Positions 7,977 through 15,431 of a DNA stretch of 64,000 nucleotides are shown here, piece after piece. The notes under the pieces are model-generated. The model did no database searches and had not been told where the DNA came from. It saw nothing but the letters and a program-made list of their open reading frames with translations. This DNA is from CAXRDE01 sp964229355 (GTDB taxonomy: Bacteria > Cyanobacteriota > Sericytochromatia > UBA7694): the NCBI GenBank assembly GCA_964229355.1, contig CAXRDE010000003.1:25531-89530 (forward strand), read 5' to 3'. A program made the position numbers and the translations under genes. Within the stretch, counting starts at the first letter, position 1; each line of letters starts with the position of its first letter.

Positions 7977-8666
7977 ATGCGCTTAAACACCATCCTCATT
8001 CTCATTGGTCTTTTGGGAGGGCTTCTTTTACCGAGCCGGGCTAACGCCGACATCGAATACTGGCAAGGCTTCACCACGCTTATGCCCTTACAAGAAGAAG
8101 CCTGGGGCAAATTATCGTTTCAATCCTTTACTGTGGCCCAGATGGCTCCCCGCTTTGACGGGATTGGTATTTTACGCTTTAGCAATGGCCCCGTGTGGCG
8201 TCCTACACCCTTTTTTCAATTGGGCGCTTATGCAGACCTCATCTATATTGAGGCACCCGCCGGGCATCCCACCCAGGAGTATCGCTTGAATCTTGAGCCC
8301 CTGTTTCTTGGAAACGTCGGCGAACACCTGCGCTGGATTAATCGCAGCCGCGTCGAGTATCGTATGTTTCCGGATCGCAACAGTTGGCGTTTACGCAATA
8401 AACTACGCTTTGATCTCATACACACCGAGCTGCCTTTTGTTCCCTTTATCGACAACGAGGTTTTTGTGTCACCTTTCGACAAGGGCTTTGATCAAAACCG
8501 CAGTCGCATCGGTGCCCAATGGCAACTCCCCGGCTCAGGTCAGTCTCTGGAGTTGGCCTACCAATGGCGCTGGCGTAAAAATGCGAGTGAAGTATGGGAT
8601 AGTGATCATATTCTGATGTTGTTTTATTTTTTTAATCCCCCCTTTCAGGAGGCTTCAGGACGATGA
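7977..8666 (+). CDS. DUF2490 outer-membrane beta-barrel protein
   Basis: The protein has 229 residues with a signal peptide (residues 1-24, ending SRANA). The mature part alternates short amphipathic strands and ends with an aromatic-rich strand (HILMLFYFFNPPF), consistent with a small outer-membrane barrel. It fits DUF2490, where members typically begin with a WxGFTxL-like strand and a barrel of fixed size; YWQGFTTLMP is seen here. An AAAGGGA ribosome site precedes the ATG. The stop overlaps the TsdA-like start (ATGA), so the barrel may be a porin feeding sulfur substrate to the periplasmic cytochrome. That link is inference. Confidence 0.7.
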   Translation: MRLNTILILIGLLGGLLLPSRANADIEYWQGFTTLMPLQEEAWGKLSFQSFTVAQMAPRFDGIGILRFSNGPVWRPTPFFQLGAYADLIYIEAPAGHPTQEYRLNLEPLFLGNVGEHLRWINRSRVEYRMFPDRNSWRLRNKLRFDLIHTELPFVPFIDNEVFVSPFDKGFDQNRSRIGAQWQLPGSGQSLELAYQWRWRKNASEVWDSDHILMLFYFFNPPFQEASGR

Positions 8667-9643
8667 AAAAGATACATAAATTTGGGGTCACAATGGCTGT
8701 CGTAGGTGCCAGCTTTATGGCGGGAAGCTGTGCTCCCAAACAGGAAAAAGGCGCTGCCACATCATCTCAAAAAAGCATACCCGCCGTCGGTAAAAAAACC
8801 TGGCAACTGCCAGCAACGTTACCTGAAGGAGAACAAGGCGAGCGCATCAAATATGGCGAACAGTTGATTACAGACACCGCCCAATACCTTGGACCTGAAG
8901 CGACAACGCCCGAACTGCGCGTGGCGGGAAATCACCTCAGCTGTAAAAACTGCCACCTCCAGGCCGGTAAACAGGCCAATGCCATTGGCTTTGTAGGCGT
9001 CAGTCAACGTTACCCCAAATATCGGGGCCGTGAAGATCGGGTCACCAGCCTGGCCGAGCGGGTCAACGGGTGCTTTCAACGCAGCCTTAACGGCAAGCCA
9101 CTGCCTGAAGACGGGGCTGAAATGCAGGCTATTTTGGCGTATATGCAATGGCTGAGTGAAGGCATTAGCCCCGAGGTGGAAGGACAGGGTACACCTAAAC
9201 TTGCTTTTCTGGAACGCGCAGCTGATCCCAAAGCCGGACAGCTGATCTATACCCAACAATGTTCTGTTTGCCATGGCGCAGAAGGTGCGGGCGTCTTAAA
9301 GCGCCCCAATAAACCCGCATCGGGCTATACTTTTCCACCGCTGTGGGGCCCCGATAGCTATAACGATGGCGCAGGCATGCATCGGGTCCATACCGCTGCT
9401 CAGTTTATTCACGCCAATATGCCTCTGGGTAACGCCAAATTATCGGTTGAAGAAGCCTATGATGTGTCAGCGTTCATTAACAGTCAGCCACGTCCTCACA
9501 AAGTAGGCCGTGAAAAAGACTACCCCAACTTAAGTAAAAAACCTGTGGACACCCCTTATGGTCCCTATGCAGACACATTCTCTGAAACCCGGCACAAATA
9601 TGGTCCCTTTGGAGACATCAAAAAGCAGCGAGACCACTCTTAA
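8663..9643 (+). CDS. tsdA: Dihaem cytochrome c lipoprotein, thiosulfate dehydrogenase (TsdA)-like
   Basis: The protein has 326 residues with a lipoprotein signal (lipobox AGSC, Cys23). Two haem c motifs are present, Cys94-x-x-Cys97-His98 and Cys200-x-x-Cys203-His204. Between them lies ERVNGCFQRSLNGKPL. Cys137 in this segment sits where TsdA enzymes place the unusual axial cysteine of the active-site haem. NMPLG (near residue 251) could supply a methionine ligand to the second haem. TsdA oxidises thiosulfate to tetrathionate, or does the reverse, in the periplasm. The gene context of sulfur enzymes supports this. The name is given by motif, and direction of catalysis cannot be told. Confidence 0.75.
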   Translation: MKKIHKFGVTMAVVGASFMAGSCAPKQEKGAATSSQKSIPAVGKKTWQLPATLPEGEQGERIKYGEQLITDTAQYLGPEATTPELRVAGNHLSCKNCHLQAGKQANAIGFVGVSQRYPKYRGREDRVTSLAERVNGCFQRSLNGKPLPEDGAEMQAILAYMQWLSEGISPEVEGQGTPKLAFLERAADPKAGQLIYTQQCSVCHGAEGAGVLKRPNKPASGYTFPPLWGPDSYNDGAGMHRVHTAAQFIHANMPLGNAKLSVEEAYDVSAFINSQPRPHKVGREKDYPNLSKKPVDTPYGPYADTFSETRHKYGPFGDIKKQRDHS

Positions 9644-9659
9644 TTTTGCCTTTAACCCC

Positions 9660-9695
9660 TTTCACTAATATACCCCCTATTGTATATTAGTGAAA
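9660..9695. promoter_or_regulatory. 14-bp perfect inverted repeat, candidate operator of the DUF202 operon
   Basis: TTTCACTAATATAC (9660-9673) and GTATATTAGTGAAA (9682-9695) are perfect inverted copies around the spacer CCCCTATT. The core reads CAATAGGGGGTATAT on the minus strand, which matches the island element. The repeat ends only two bases before the AAGGAG ribosome site of the DUF202 gene. It could therefore act as an operator, or as an RNA hairpin affecting translation. It has no T-tract, so it is unlikely to be a terminator. Confidence 0.6.
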
Positions 9696-9709
9696 GAAAG
9701 GAGCAGACG

Positions 9710-9988
9710 ATGTCAAATCATTCCCTCAAACTTGTAGATATCCTTGCTTTAGACCGCACGCGACTGGCCAATGAACGCACCTTGCTAGCGTATGCGCGCA
9801 GCGCTTTTGCCTTGTTGATTGCGGGCATTAGTCTGGTCAAGGTCTTTCCTGAAGATGTGACCTTAATGATCCTGGGCGGTTCATTTATCACCCTGGCTCC
9901 TGTACTCTTAAGCGCCGGTATCTACAGAGCTTACCGCTTTCAACAGCGCTGGCAAACCTATTTCAACATTCGTCCAAAGGAGGCTTAA
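9710..9988 (+). CDS. DUF202 small membrane protein
   Basis: The 92-residue protein begins at an ATG placed six bases after AAGGAG; a TTG start at 9680 inside the inverted repeat is rejected. The motif LANERTLLAYARSAFALL is diagnostic for DUF202, and two transmembrane helices span about residues 32-46 and 52-72. The family function is unknown. The gene leads a tightly spaced run with the carbonic anhydrase homologue (one-base gap) and the YeeE/YedE pair. Confidence 0.85.
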   Translation: MSNHSLKLVDILALDRTRLANERTLLAYARSAFALLIAGISLVKVFPEDVTLMILGGSFITLAPVLLSAGIYRAYRFQQRWQTYFNIRPKEA

Positions 9989-9989
9989 C

Positions 9990-10757
9990 ATGCACAAAAT
10001 ATTGCGTCAGGCTTTGCTTGCAAGTACCCTTTGGGGTATATTTTCACCCCTCACACAGGCAGCTCAACTTCCTTCTCGGGCCCATGGGTTGGTGGAAAAA
10101 ATGCTGTTGGACAATAACCAATACCAGGCCCAACATAACCATGACTTTTTTGCAGGCTTTCAAAATGAGCAACATCCTGAAATGACCTTGCTCAGTTGCT
10201 CTGACTCGCGAGCTCACTCCAATAGCTTTTTAAGTGACCCCACCAATACGGTTTTTTCGATTCGCAATATTGGCAATCAGGTGCACAATAACTTTGGCTC
10301 CTTAGACTATGGTATTCATCATCTGCATACTCCTGTGCTTCTGATTATGGGGCACACCCATTGTGGAGCCGTCCATGCGGCCCTGAGCAATTACCAGAGC
10401 GAAAGCTTCGCCATTGTTAGAGAAATTGATCACCTGGCCATTCCCTTACGTAACTTACTTGCGGCACTTCCGTCTCACCAGAGCCTAGAAGCCATCTGGA
10501 ACCAGGGTGTCGAACAAAATGTCGATTACCAGGTCCAGACGGCATTGCGACGTTATCAAACGCAGGTGCAAAACAAGGAGCTTTTAATTCTCGGAGCTGT
10601 CTACGATTTCACAAATGCTTACCAATCTGGAGAAGGTCAATTGATCATTACCAATGTCAATGGTGTTCAACAACCGGATCCCATCAAAACACAATTACAA
10701 GGCGTACAGCCCGCTCTGCTCTCAGAAGCGGTAAAGCGTCTGACGGAGGCTTTATGA
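9990..10757 (+). CDS. Exported beta-carbonic anhydrase family protein
   Basis: The protein has 255 residues with a signal peptide at about residues 1-25 (ending TQAAQ). Zinc ligands of the beta class are present as Cys70 in SCSDSR (with the Asp72-Arg74 dyad) and His122/Cys125 in GHTHCGAV. Beta-carbonic anhydrases interconvert CO2 and bicarbonate, and close relatives hydrolyse CS2 or COS. An exported copy inside a sulfur operon makes COS or CS2 hydrolysis worth considering, but nothing in the sequence decides it. The stop overlaps the next start (ATGA). Confidence 0.88.
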   Translation: MHKILRQALLASTLWGIFSPLTQAAQLPSRAHGLVEKMLLDNNQYQAQHNHDFFAGFQNEQHPEMTLLSCSDSRAHSNSFLSDPTNTVFSIRNIGNQVHNNFGSLDYGIHHLHTPVLLIMGHTHCGAVHAALSNYQSESFAIVREIDHLAIPLRNLLAALPSHQSLEAIWNQGVEQNVDYQVQTALRRYQTQVQNKELLILGAVYDFTNAYQSGEGQLIITNVNGVQQPDPIKTQLQGVQPALLSEAVKRLTEAL

Positions 10758-11194
10758 TTATTGAAAACTTCACACCTGTCGCATCGACTATCGGCGGGCT
10801 TTTAATTGGCACCTCTGCCACACTCATGCTTTTATTCAACGGTAAAATAGCCGGGATCAGCGGCATTTCAAAGGGACTTTTGTCGAATACAGGACACGAA
10901 CGCCACTGGCGCGCTTTGTTTGTACTGGGCCTGATTTTAGGCGGTGCCCTGATGATTTACCTGCTGCCAGCGCAGAGCGCAAAAGCGATCCAGGCCCCCC
11001 CTTTGCAAATGGCAATCGGCGGTCTATTGGTAGGTTTTGGTTCGGCAATGGGTAACGGCTGCACCAGCGGCCACGGTGTCTGCGGCCTGGGTCGTCGCTC
11101 GGTGCGCTCTTTCACATCGGTCATCACCTTTATGAGCGCGGGCTTTATTACGATGTTTATTATGACCCATCTTCTTCAGATTGCGAGGTTTTAA
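10754..11194 (+). CDS. YeeE/YedE-family sulfur transporter subunit (PmpA-like)
   Basis: The 146-residue protein has about four transmembrane helices. The motifs FNGKIAGISGISKG and GNGCTSGHGVCGLGRRS are those of the first half of YeeE/YedE (DUF395) transporters. Full-length family members such as TsuA move thiosulfate through conserved cysteines. This protein keeps both cysteines of GCTSGHGVC. It forms a two-gene transporter with the downstream gene, like the PmpA/PmpB pairs linked to persulfide regulators. Confidence 0.88.
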   Translation: MIIENFTPVASTIGGLLIGTSATLMLLFNGKIAGISGISKGLLSNTGHERHWRALFVLGLILGGALMIYLLPAQSAKAIQAPPLQMAIGGLLVGFGSAMGNGCTSGHGVCGLGRRSVRSFTSVITFMSAGFITMFIMTHLLQIARF

Positions 11195-11197
11195 ATC

Positions 11198-11611
11198 ATG
11201 AAAGAAAATAGCGTATCGTTAATTTTAGGTATTCTTTTTGGCGTCGGCCTCGGCATTGCAGGCATGATGGATCCTGTAAAAGTGCAGGGCTTTTTAGATG
11301 CCGCTGGCCGTTGGGATCCCAGTCTGGCTCTGGTAATGGGAGGCGCCCTGTTGGTCACCTTTGTCACCTACCCCCTGATCATTAAACGCACCGGGCCCAT
11401 TTTGGGCGGCAAATTTGGCCTGCCCACCAAGTCAGAAATCGATAAGCCCCTGGTCATTGGAGCCCTTTTGTTTGGTACCGGTTGGGCCATTAGTGGCCTG
11501 TGTCCAGGGCCTGCCCTGGCCAATACCCTGACATTAAACACAGGGGTTCTGGTTTATTTGGTGATGATGTTTGTGGGCTTTTGGGCCCATAAGGCCTTAT
11601 TCAAGGCATAA
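11198..11611 (+). CDS. YeeE/YedE-family sulfur transporter subunit, DUF6691 type (PmpB-like)
   Basis: The 137-residue protein has about four transmembrane helices. GIAGMMDPVKVQGFLD and FGTGWAISGLCPGPAL are typical of the second half of split YeeE/YedE transporters, the latter holding the conserved cysteine. It begins three bases after the PmpA-like gene and ends the operon. No clear terminator follows. The 230 bases to the next gene hold only the promoter region of the TauE gene. Confidence 0.88.
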   Translation: MKENSVSLILGILFGVGLGIAGMMDPVKVQGFLDAAGRWDPSLALVMGGALLVTFVTYPLIIKRTGPILGGKFGLPTKSEIDKPLVIGALLFGTGWAISGLCPGPALANTLTLNTGVLVYLVMMFVGFWAHKALFKA

Positions 11612-11794
11612 GATGGTGCACATCGCAAAGATAATGAAGTTAACTGACTCCCAATCAGATATATTTTGCCCAAACCTCAAAGCAGGGAACTAAGGTTGCG
11701 TGATTTCGCGCCTTGACAAAGGGGAGCACTTCAAGTGGATTTTAGACAACACCCCTTACTTTCAATTTGCCAAATAGCCCTTCCTATAATATAG

Positions 11795-11808
11795 GATATG
11801 GGGTATAA
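11795..11808. promoter_or_regulatory. Candidate CsoR-family operator at the TauE-ETHE1-rhodanese operon
   Basis: GATATGGGGTATAA is nearly identical to the site upstream of the peroxiredoxin gene, and both run into AT-rich sequence. The TATAAT at 11804-11809 overlapping its right arm may be the -10 box. Confidence 0.45.
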
Positions 11809-11841
11809 TAATTAACATAAAACGCAATAAAGGAGGCCACT

Positions 11842-12663
11842 ATGGAAACCCTAGGCTACGCTGCCGCTGTTTTAATGGGCGGCATTCTGGGGCTCATGGG
11901 TGGCGGAGGCTCCATCCTGGCTGTTCCCATTCTGGTATATATTTTTAGCATTCCGCCCGTCGTGGCCACGGGCTATTCTCTCTTCTTGGTCGGGCTGACC
12001 AGCCTGTTTGGCGTGGTGGGGTATGCCCGCAAAAAACAGGTCAACTTCAAGGTCGGCATTGTTTTTTCCATTCCAGCCCTGATTGGGGTTTTCTCAGCCC
12101 GCAAATTTGTCGTTCCCGCCTTGCCTGCCACCCTGTTTAACATCGGCGGGATGAGTGTCAGCAAAGACCTCGCCATTATGGTGCTCTTTGCCCTCATGAT
12201 GTTAGCAGCCTCATTTTCAATGATTCGGGGCCGAAAACCCGGTGAAGCAGCCCCCCAAAAGCATGAAGTTTCTGAGGGTAAAAAAGTACTGCTGGTGGCC
12301 CTTGAGGGATTGGTCGTGGGTCTACTCACAGGACTGGTGGGTGCAGGCGGTGGATTTTTGGTGATTCCCGTGCTCGTCATTTTAGCGGGCTTAGACATGA
12401 AAGAAGCCGTGGGAACCTCGCTGATTGTCATCGCCATTAAGTCACTCACGGGATTTTTGGGCGAGCTGGGTGGAGAGCACGTGATTGACTGGATGTTCCT
12501 GGGTGGTTTTTCGATCTTTACCACCCTGGGAGTTTTTCTGGGCAGTTGGCTGTCTAAATTTGTCCCTGGAGATAAACTCAAACCCGCCTTTGGCTGGTTT
12601 GTATTAATCATGGGATTTGTTATTTTGTATCAAAGCGCGCAAGGCGTAAGCGCAGCGCATTAA
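11842..12663 (+). CDS. TauE/SafE (TSUP) family sulfite/organosulfonate exporter
   Basis: The 273-residue protein has eight predicted hydrophobic segments in two repeats. Each repeat carries the family GGGGS/GAGGGF motif: GLMGGGGSILAVPIL near residue 19 and LVGAGGGFLVIPVL near residue 164. TSUP proteins export sulfite, sulfoacetate or related anions, or import sulfur species. Leading an operon with a persulfide dioxygenase, it probably exports the sulfite that enzyme makes. A strong AAAGGAGG site precedes the ATG. Confidence 0.9.
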   Translation: METLGYAAAVLMGGILGLMGGGGSILAVPILVYIFSIPPVVATGYSLFLVGLTSLFGVVGYARKKQVNFKVGIVFSIPALIGVFSARKFVVPALPATLFNIGGMSVSKDLAIMVLFALMMLAASFSMIRGRKPGEAAPQKHEVSEGKKVLLVALEGLVVGLLTGLVGAGGGFLVIPVLVILAGLDMKEAVGTSLIVIAIKSLTGFLGELGGEHVIDWMFLGGFSIFTTLGVFLGSWLSKFVPGDKLKPAFGWFVLIMGFVILYQSAQGVSAAH

Positions 12664-12684
12664 AGGGAAAAAGGAGTAACGTAT

Positions 12685-13395
12685 ATGTTATTTAAACAAT
12701 TATTTGACCAGGATACCGGCACTTACACCTACCTCTTGGCCGATGAGAGCACCCGAGAAGCCGTCTTGATCGATAGCGTACGAGAACAGGCCCAGCGCGA
12801 TGCCAAACTGATTAAAGAGCTTGGGCTCAAGCTGAAGTATTTTCTCGAAACCCATATTCACGCGGATCACGTCACCGCTGTCTCTGATCTCAAAAAAGAG
12901 TTTCCCCAGGCGCAGTCCGTGGTTTCAGCCCACGGTGGCGCACCCTGCGCAGATATTTTGGTTAAAGAAGGTGACACCCTTGAATTTGGATCGCATCAGA
13001 TTCGGGTCCTGGAAACTCCCGGTCATACAGACAGCTGTATCTCTTACGTCATGGACGACCGCGTCTTTACCGGCGATGCACTGCTGATTCGTGGCTGTGG
13101 GCGCACCGACTTTCAGCAAGGTAGCCCGGAGCGGCTTTATGCCTCAGTACATCAAAAGCTCTTCACCCTTCCGGGGGACACACTCGTCTACCCCGCCCAT
13201 AACTATATCGGTTTTACGGTGAGCTCCATTCAAGAAGAAAAAACCTTAAACCCCCGTTTGGCAAAAACCAGTGAAGCAGAGTTTGTGGAGATCATGAACA
13301 ATCTCAACTTGCCCAAACCCAAACGCATTGACGAAGCCGTTCCTGCCAATTTGAACTGTGGTAACCCACAGGAATCTACACTCAAACAAGGATAA
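12685..13395 (+). CDS. ETHE1-type persulfide dioxygenase
   Basis: The 236-residue cytoplasmic enzyme has all ETHE1 hallmarks: TH57-I-H59-A-D61-H62, PGHTDSCISY, TGDALL and RGCGRTDFQQG. The mononuclear iron enzyme oxidises glutathione persulfide to sulfite and glutathione. It sits 21 bases after the TauE gene with an AAAGGAG ribosome site, and is followed after four bases by a rhodanese. This suggests the chain persulfide to sulfite, then sulfite to thiosulfate or export. It is one of two such enzymes in the island. Confidence 0.93.
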   Translation: MLFKQLFDQDTGTYTYLLADESTREAVLIDSVREQAQRDAKLIKELGLKLKYFLETHIHADHVTAVSDLKKEFPQAQSVVSAHGGAPCADILVKEGDTLEFGSHQIRVLETPGHTDSCISYVMDDRVFTGDALLIRGCGRTDFQQGSPERLYASVHQKLFTLPGDTLVYPAHNYIGFTVSSIQEEKTLNPRLAKTSEAEFVEIMNNLNLPKPKRIDEAVPANLNCGNPQESTLKQG

Positions 13396-13399
13396 TCCC

Positions 13400-13717
13400 A
13401 TGATTCAACAAGAAAATCTCGATAGCATTTACGCCCGTTTTAAAAAATTGAGTCCCAACGAGGTCTGGATCGACGTCCGCCGGCCAGATGAATGGGCCGA
13501 AGGGGTGATTCCCGGCGTCAAAAAAATCATGCTCTCTGAATTAGAGCCTGCCCTTGAAGACATGGACAAGGACGCCACTTACATTCTGATCTGCCGCAGT
13601 GGAAATCGCAGCAATACCGCTGCAGCACTTATGGAGAGCAAGGGTTTCACCTCATTGGTGAATTTTGCCGGGGGCATGCTCAGCTGGTACAAAGCGAACT
13701 ACGCGTTGGGGCAATAA
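13400..13717 (+). CDS. Single-domain rhodanese
   Basis: The 105-residue cytoplasmic protein contains one rhodanese domain with WIDVRRPDEWAEG and the active-site loop Cys65-RSGNRS. It begins at 13400 after AAGGA, directly after the ETHE1 stop. Together with ETHE1 it could turn sulfite and persulfide into thiosulfate. It ends one base before the convergent glutaredoxin-like gene. Confidence 0.92.
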   Translation: MIQQENLDSIYARFKKLSPNEVWIDVRRPDEWAEGVIPGVKKIMLSELEPALEDMDKDATYILICRSGNRSNTAAALMESKGFTSLVNFAGGMLSWYKANYALGQ

Positions 13718-14047
13718 TCAGGCTGTCGTATAGGCTTTCAGATACGCCAGAATATCTGAGGACTCATAAAGGGGCTCGCCGTCAATGCTTAAACACGGCA
13801 CTTGAGCCTTTCCCCCCAGGGCCACCAGCTCTTCGCGAAATGCGGGCGTTTGGTGAATATCTTTGTAAGTCACAGGAATGGCATGTTGGCGTAAAAAGGC
13901 CAACACCCGCTGACAATAAGGGCAGGCATCAAATTTGTACAGGACCAACTGATGGGTTTGCCCATCACGATCATAAGCAAGCTCTGCAGAAGAAGCCGGG
14001 GCCGGCTGCTGACGCAGCGCGGCCCACAAGGCCCGCAAGCTAACCAT
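13718..14047 (-). CDS. Glutaredoxin / GST N-terminal domain protein
   Basis: The 109-residue protein has an amphipathic N-terminal helix of about 25 residues, then a thioredoxin fold with CPYC followed by RVLAFLRQH and the cis-proline motif QVPCL. It ends SSDILAYL as in glutaredoxin-like glutathione-S-transferase N domains. It probably reduces disulfides or mixed glutathione disulfides. The ATG at 14047 overlaps the last eight bases of glyS; a TTG at 14056 is the alternative. Confidence 0.85.
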   Translation of the reverse strand: MVSLRALWAALRQQPAPASSAELAYDRDGQTHQLVLYKFDACPYCQRVLAFLRQHAIPVTYKDIHQTPAFREELVALGGKAQVPCLSIDGEPLYESSDILAYLKAYTTA

Positions 14048-15431
14048 GCTTAGCAAATAACTCGCGAATTTTTTGACTTAACTCGGCAATGGGCACGCGC
14101 ACCTGCTCGGTGGTATCGCGATCCCGTAAGGTAACAGCGCCATCTTCTAAAGAGTCAAAGTCAAAGGTCACGCACACAGGGGTACCAATTTCATCCTGAC
14201 GGCGGTAGCGTTTGCCAATACTTTGGGTGACGTCAAAATCACACACAAAGTCTTTTTGAATCTGCTTATATACCTTGTGGGCATCATCGTTCAGCTTTTT
14301 AGACAAAGGCAAGACCGCCACTTGAATGGGGGCAATGCGTGGGTGAAGACGTAACACAGAACGGGTTTCACCGCCAATTTCATCCTCATCGTAAGCATCG
14401 GCCAGGACAGCCAACAGCAAGCGATCCGCGCCCAGGGCGGGCTCGATCACGTGAGGAATAAACTTGGGTCCACCCTCAGGCGGTTGATAACGCATATCGG
14501 TGCCGGAATGTTCCTGGTGCTGGGTTAAATCAAAGGCGCCGCGGTGCGCCACGCCCCAGAGTTCTCCCCAACCAAAGGGAAACTTGTATTCAATATCTGA
14601 AGTGGCATCAGAGTAGTGGGACAGCTCATCCTGAGCGTGCTCACGGGCGCGCAAGTTCTCTGCTTTAATGCCCAAAGAAAGCAACCAGTCCATACAAAAC
14701 TTCTGCCAGGCTTTGTAGTGCTCTGCAGACTCTTCAGGGTGGCAGAAGTATTCCAGCTCCATTTGTTCAAATTCACGGGTGCGGAAAATAAAGTTACCGG
14801 GCGTAATTTCGTTACGGAAGGATTTACCAATTTGGCCCACCCCAAAGGGCAAGCGGGGGCGCAGGGTGTTCATGACATTGCGGAAGTTAATGAAGATCCC
14901 CTGAGCGGTTTCAGGACGCAGATAAATTGAGGTGGTGGAGTCGGCCACTACCCCCTGGTGGGTTTCAAACATTAGGTTGAACTGACGCATTTCGGTAAAA
15001 TCTTGTGCGCCACAATCAGGACACTTCAAGCCCTGTTCGGTCATATAGGTCTCCATCTGTTCTTTCGACCAGCCCCCCACTTCAGCAGCACCATCCAGGC
15101 CCTGACCATGCATGTACTCTTCGATCAGTTTGTCAGAGCGGAAGCGTCCTTTACACTTGCGACAGTCCATGAGGTAATCATTGAAGTTGCCCACGTGGCC
15201 TGAAGCTTCCCAGACTTTGGCGTTTAACAGAATGGCTGAGTCCAAGCCATACACATCTTCGCGGTCTTCCACAAAGGTTTTCCACCAAAAATCTTTGATA
15301 TTTTTTTTGAGTTGCACCCCGATGGGGCCATAATCCCAGGTGTTTGCCAGACCGCCGTAAATCTCAGAGCCCTGAAAAATCAGGCCCCGGCGCTTGCAAA
15401 GGGAGATTAAGTCTTTCATGTCATTGAGCAT
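14040..15431 (-). CDS. glyS: Glycyl-tRNA synthetase, single-chain (alpha2) class II type
   Basis: The 463-residue enzyme charges tRNA-Gly. Class II motifs are clear: GSEIYGGLANTWDYGPIG at the N terminus, RPETAQGIFINF, FRNEITPGNFIFRTREFEQME (motif 2), and the motif 3 region EPALGADRLLLAVL. A CxDC zinc knuckle pair (CRKC and CPDC) is present. This is the homodimeric archaeal/eukaryal/Firmicutes form rather than the alpha2beta2 GlyQS of most Gram-negatives. The ATG at 15431 follows AGAAGGAA. It overlaps the end of the upstream nuclease gene by 11 bases. Confidence 0.95.
   Translation of the reverse strand: MLNDMKDLISLCKRRGLIFQGSEIYGGLANTWDYGPIGVQLKKNIKDFWWKTFVEDREDVYGLDSAILLNAKVWEASGHVGNFNDYLMDCRKCKGRFRSDKLIEEYMHGQGLDGAAEVGGWSKEQMETYMTEQGLKCPDCGAQDFTEMRQFNLMFETHQGVVADSTTSIYLRPETAQGIFINFRNVMNTLRPRLPFGVGQIGKSFRNEITPGNFIFRTREFEQMELEYFCHPEESAEHYKAWQKFCMDWLLSLGIKAENLRAREHAQDELSHYSDATSDIEYKFPFGWGELWGVAHRGAFDLTQHQEHSGTDMRYQPPEGGPKFIPHVIEPALGADRLLLAVLADAYDEDEIGGETRSVLRLHPRIAPIQVAVLPLSKKLNDDAHKVYKQIQKDFVCDFDVTQSIGKRYRRQDEIGTPVCVTFDFDSLEDGAVTLRDRDTTEQVRVPIAELSQKIRELFAKHG

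Noticed and set aside
10033..10040. Another GGGGTATA element like the sulfur operators
   Set aside because: It lies inside the signal-peptide coding region of the carbonic anhydrase homologue, with no inverted left arm and no promoter context.
11613..11690. Short plus-strand reading frame of about 26 codons after the PmpB-like gene
   Set aside because: It has no ribosome-binding site, resembles no known peptide and lies in a promoter-containing gap, so it is not supported as a gene.
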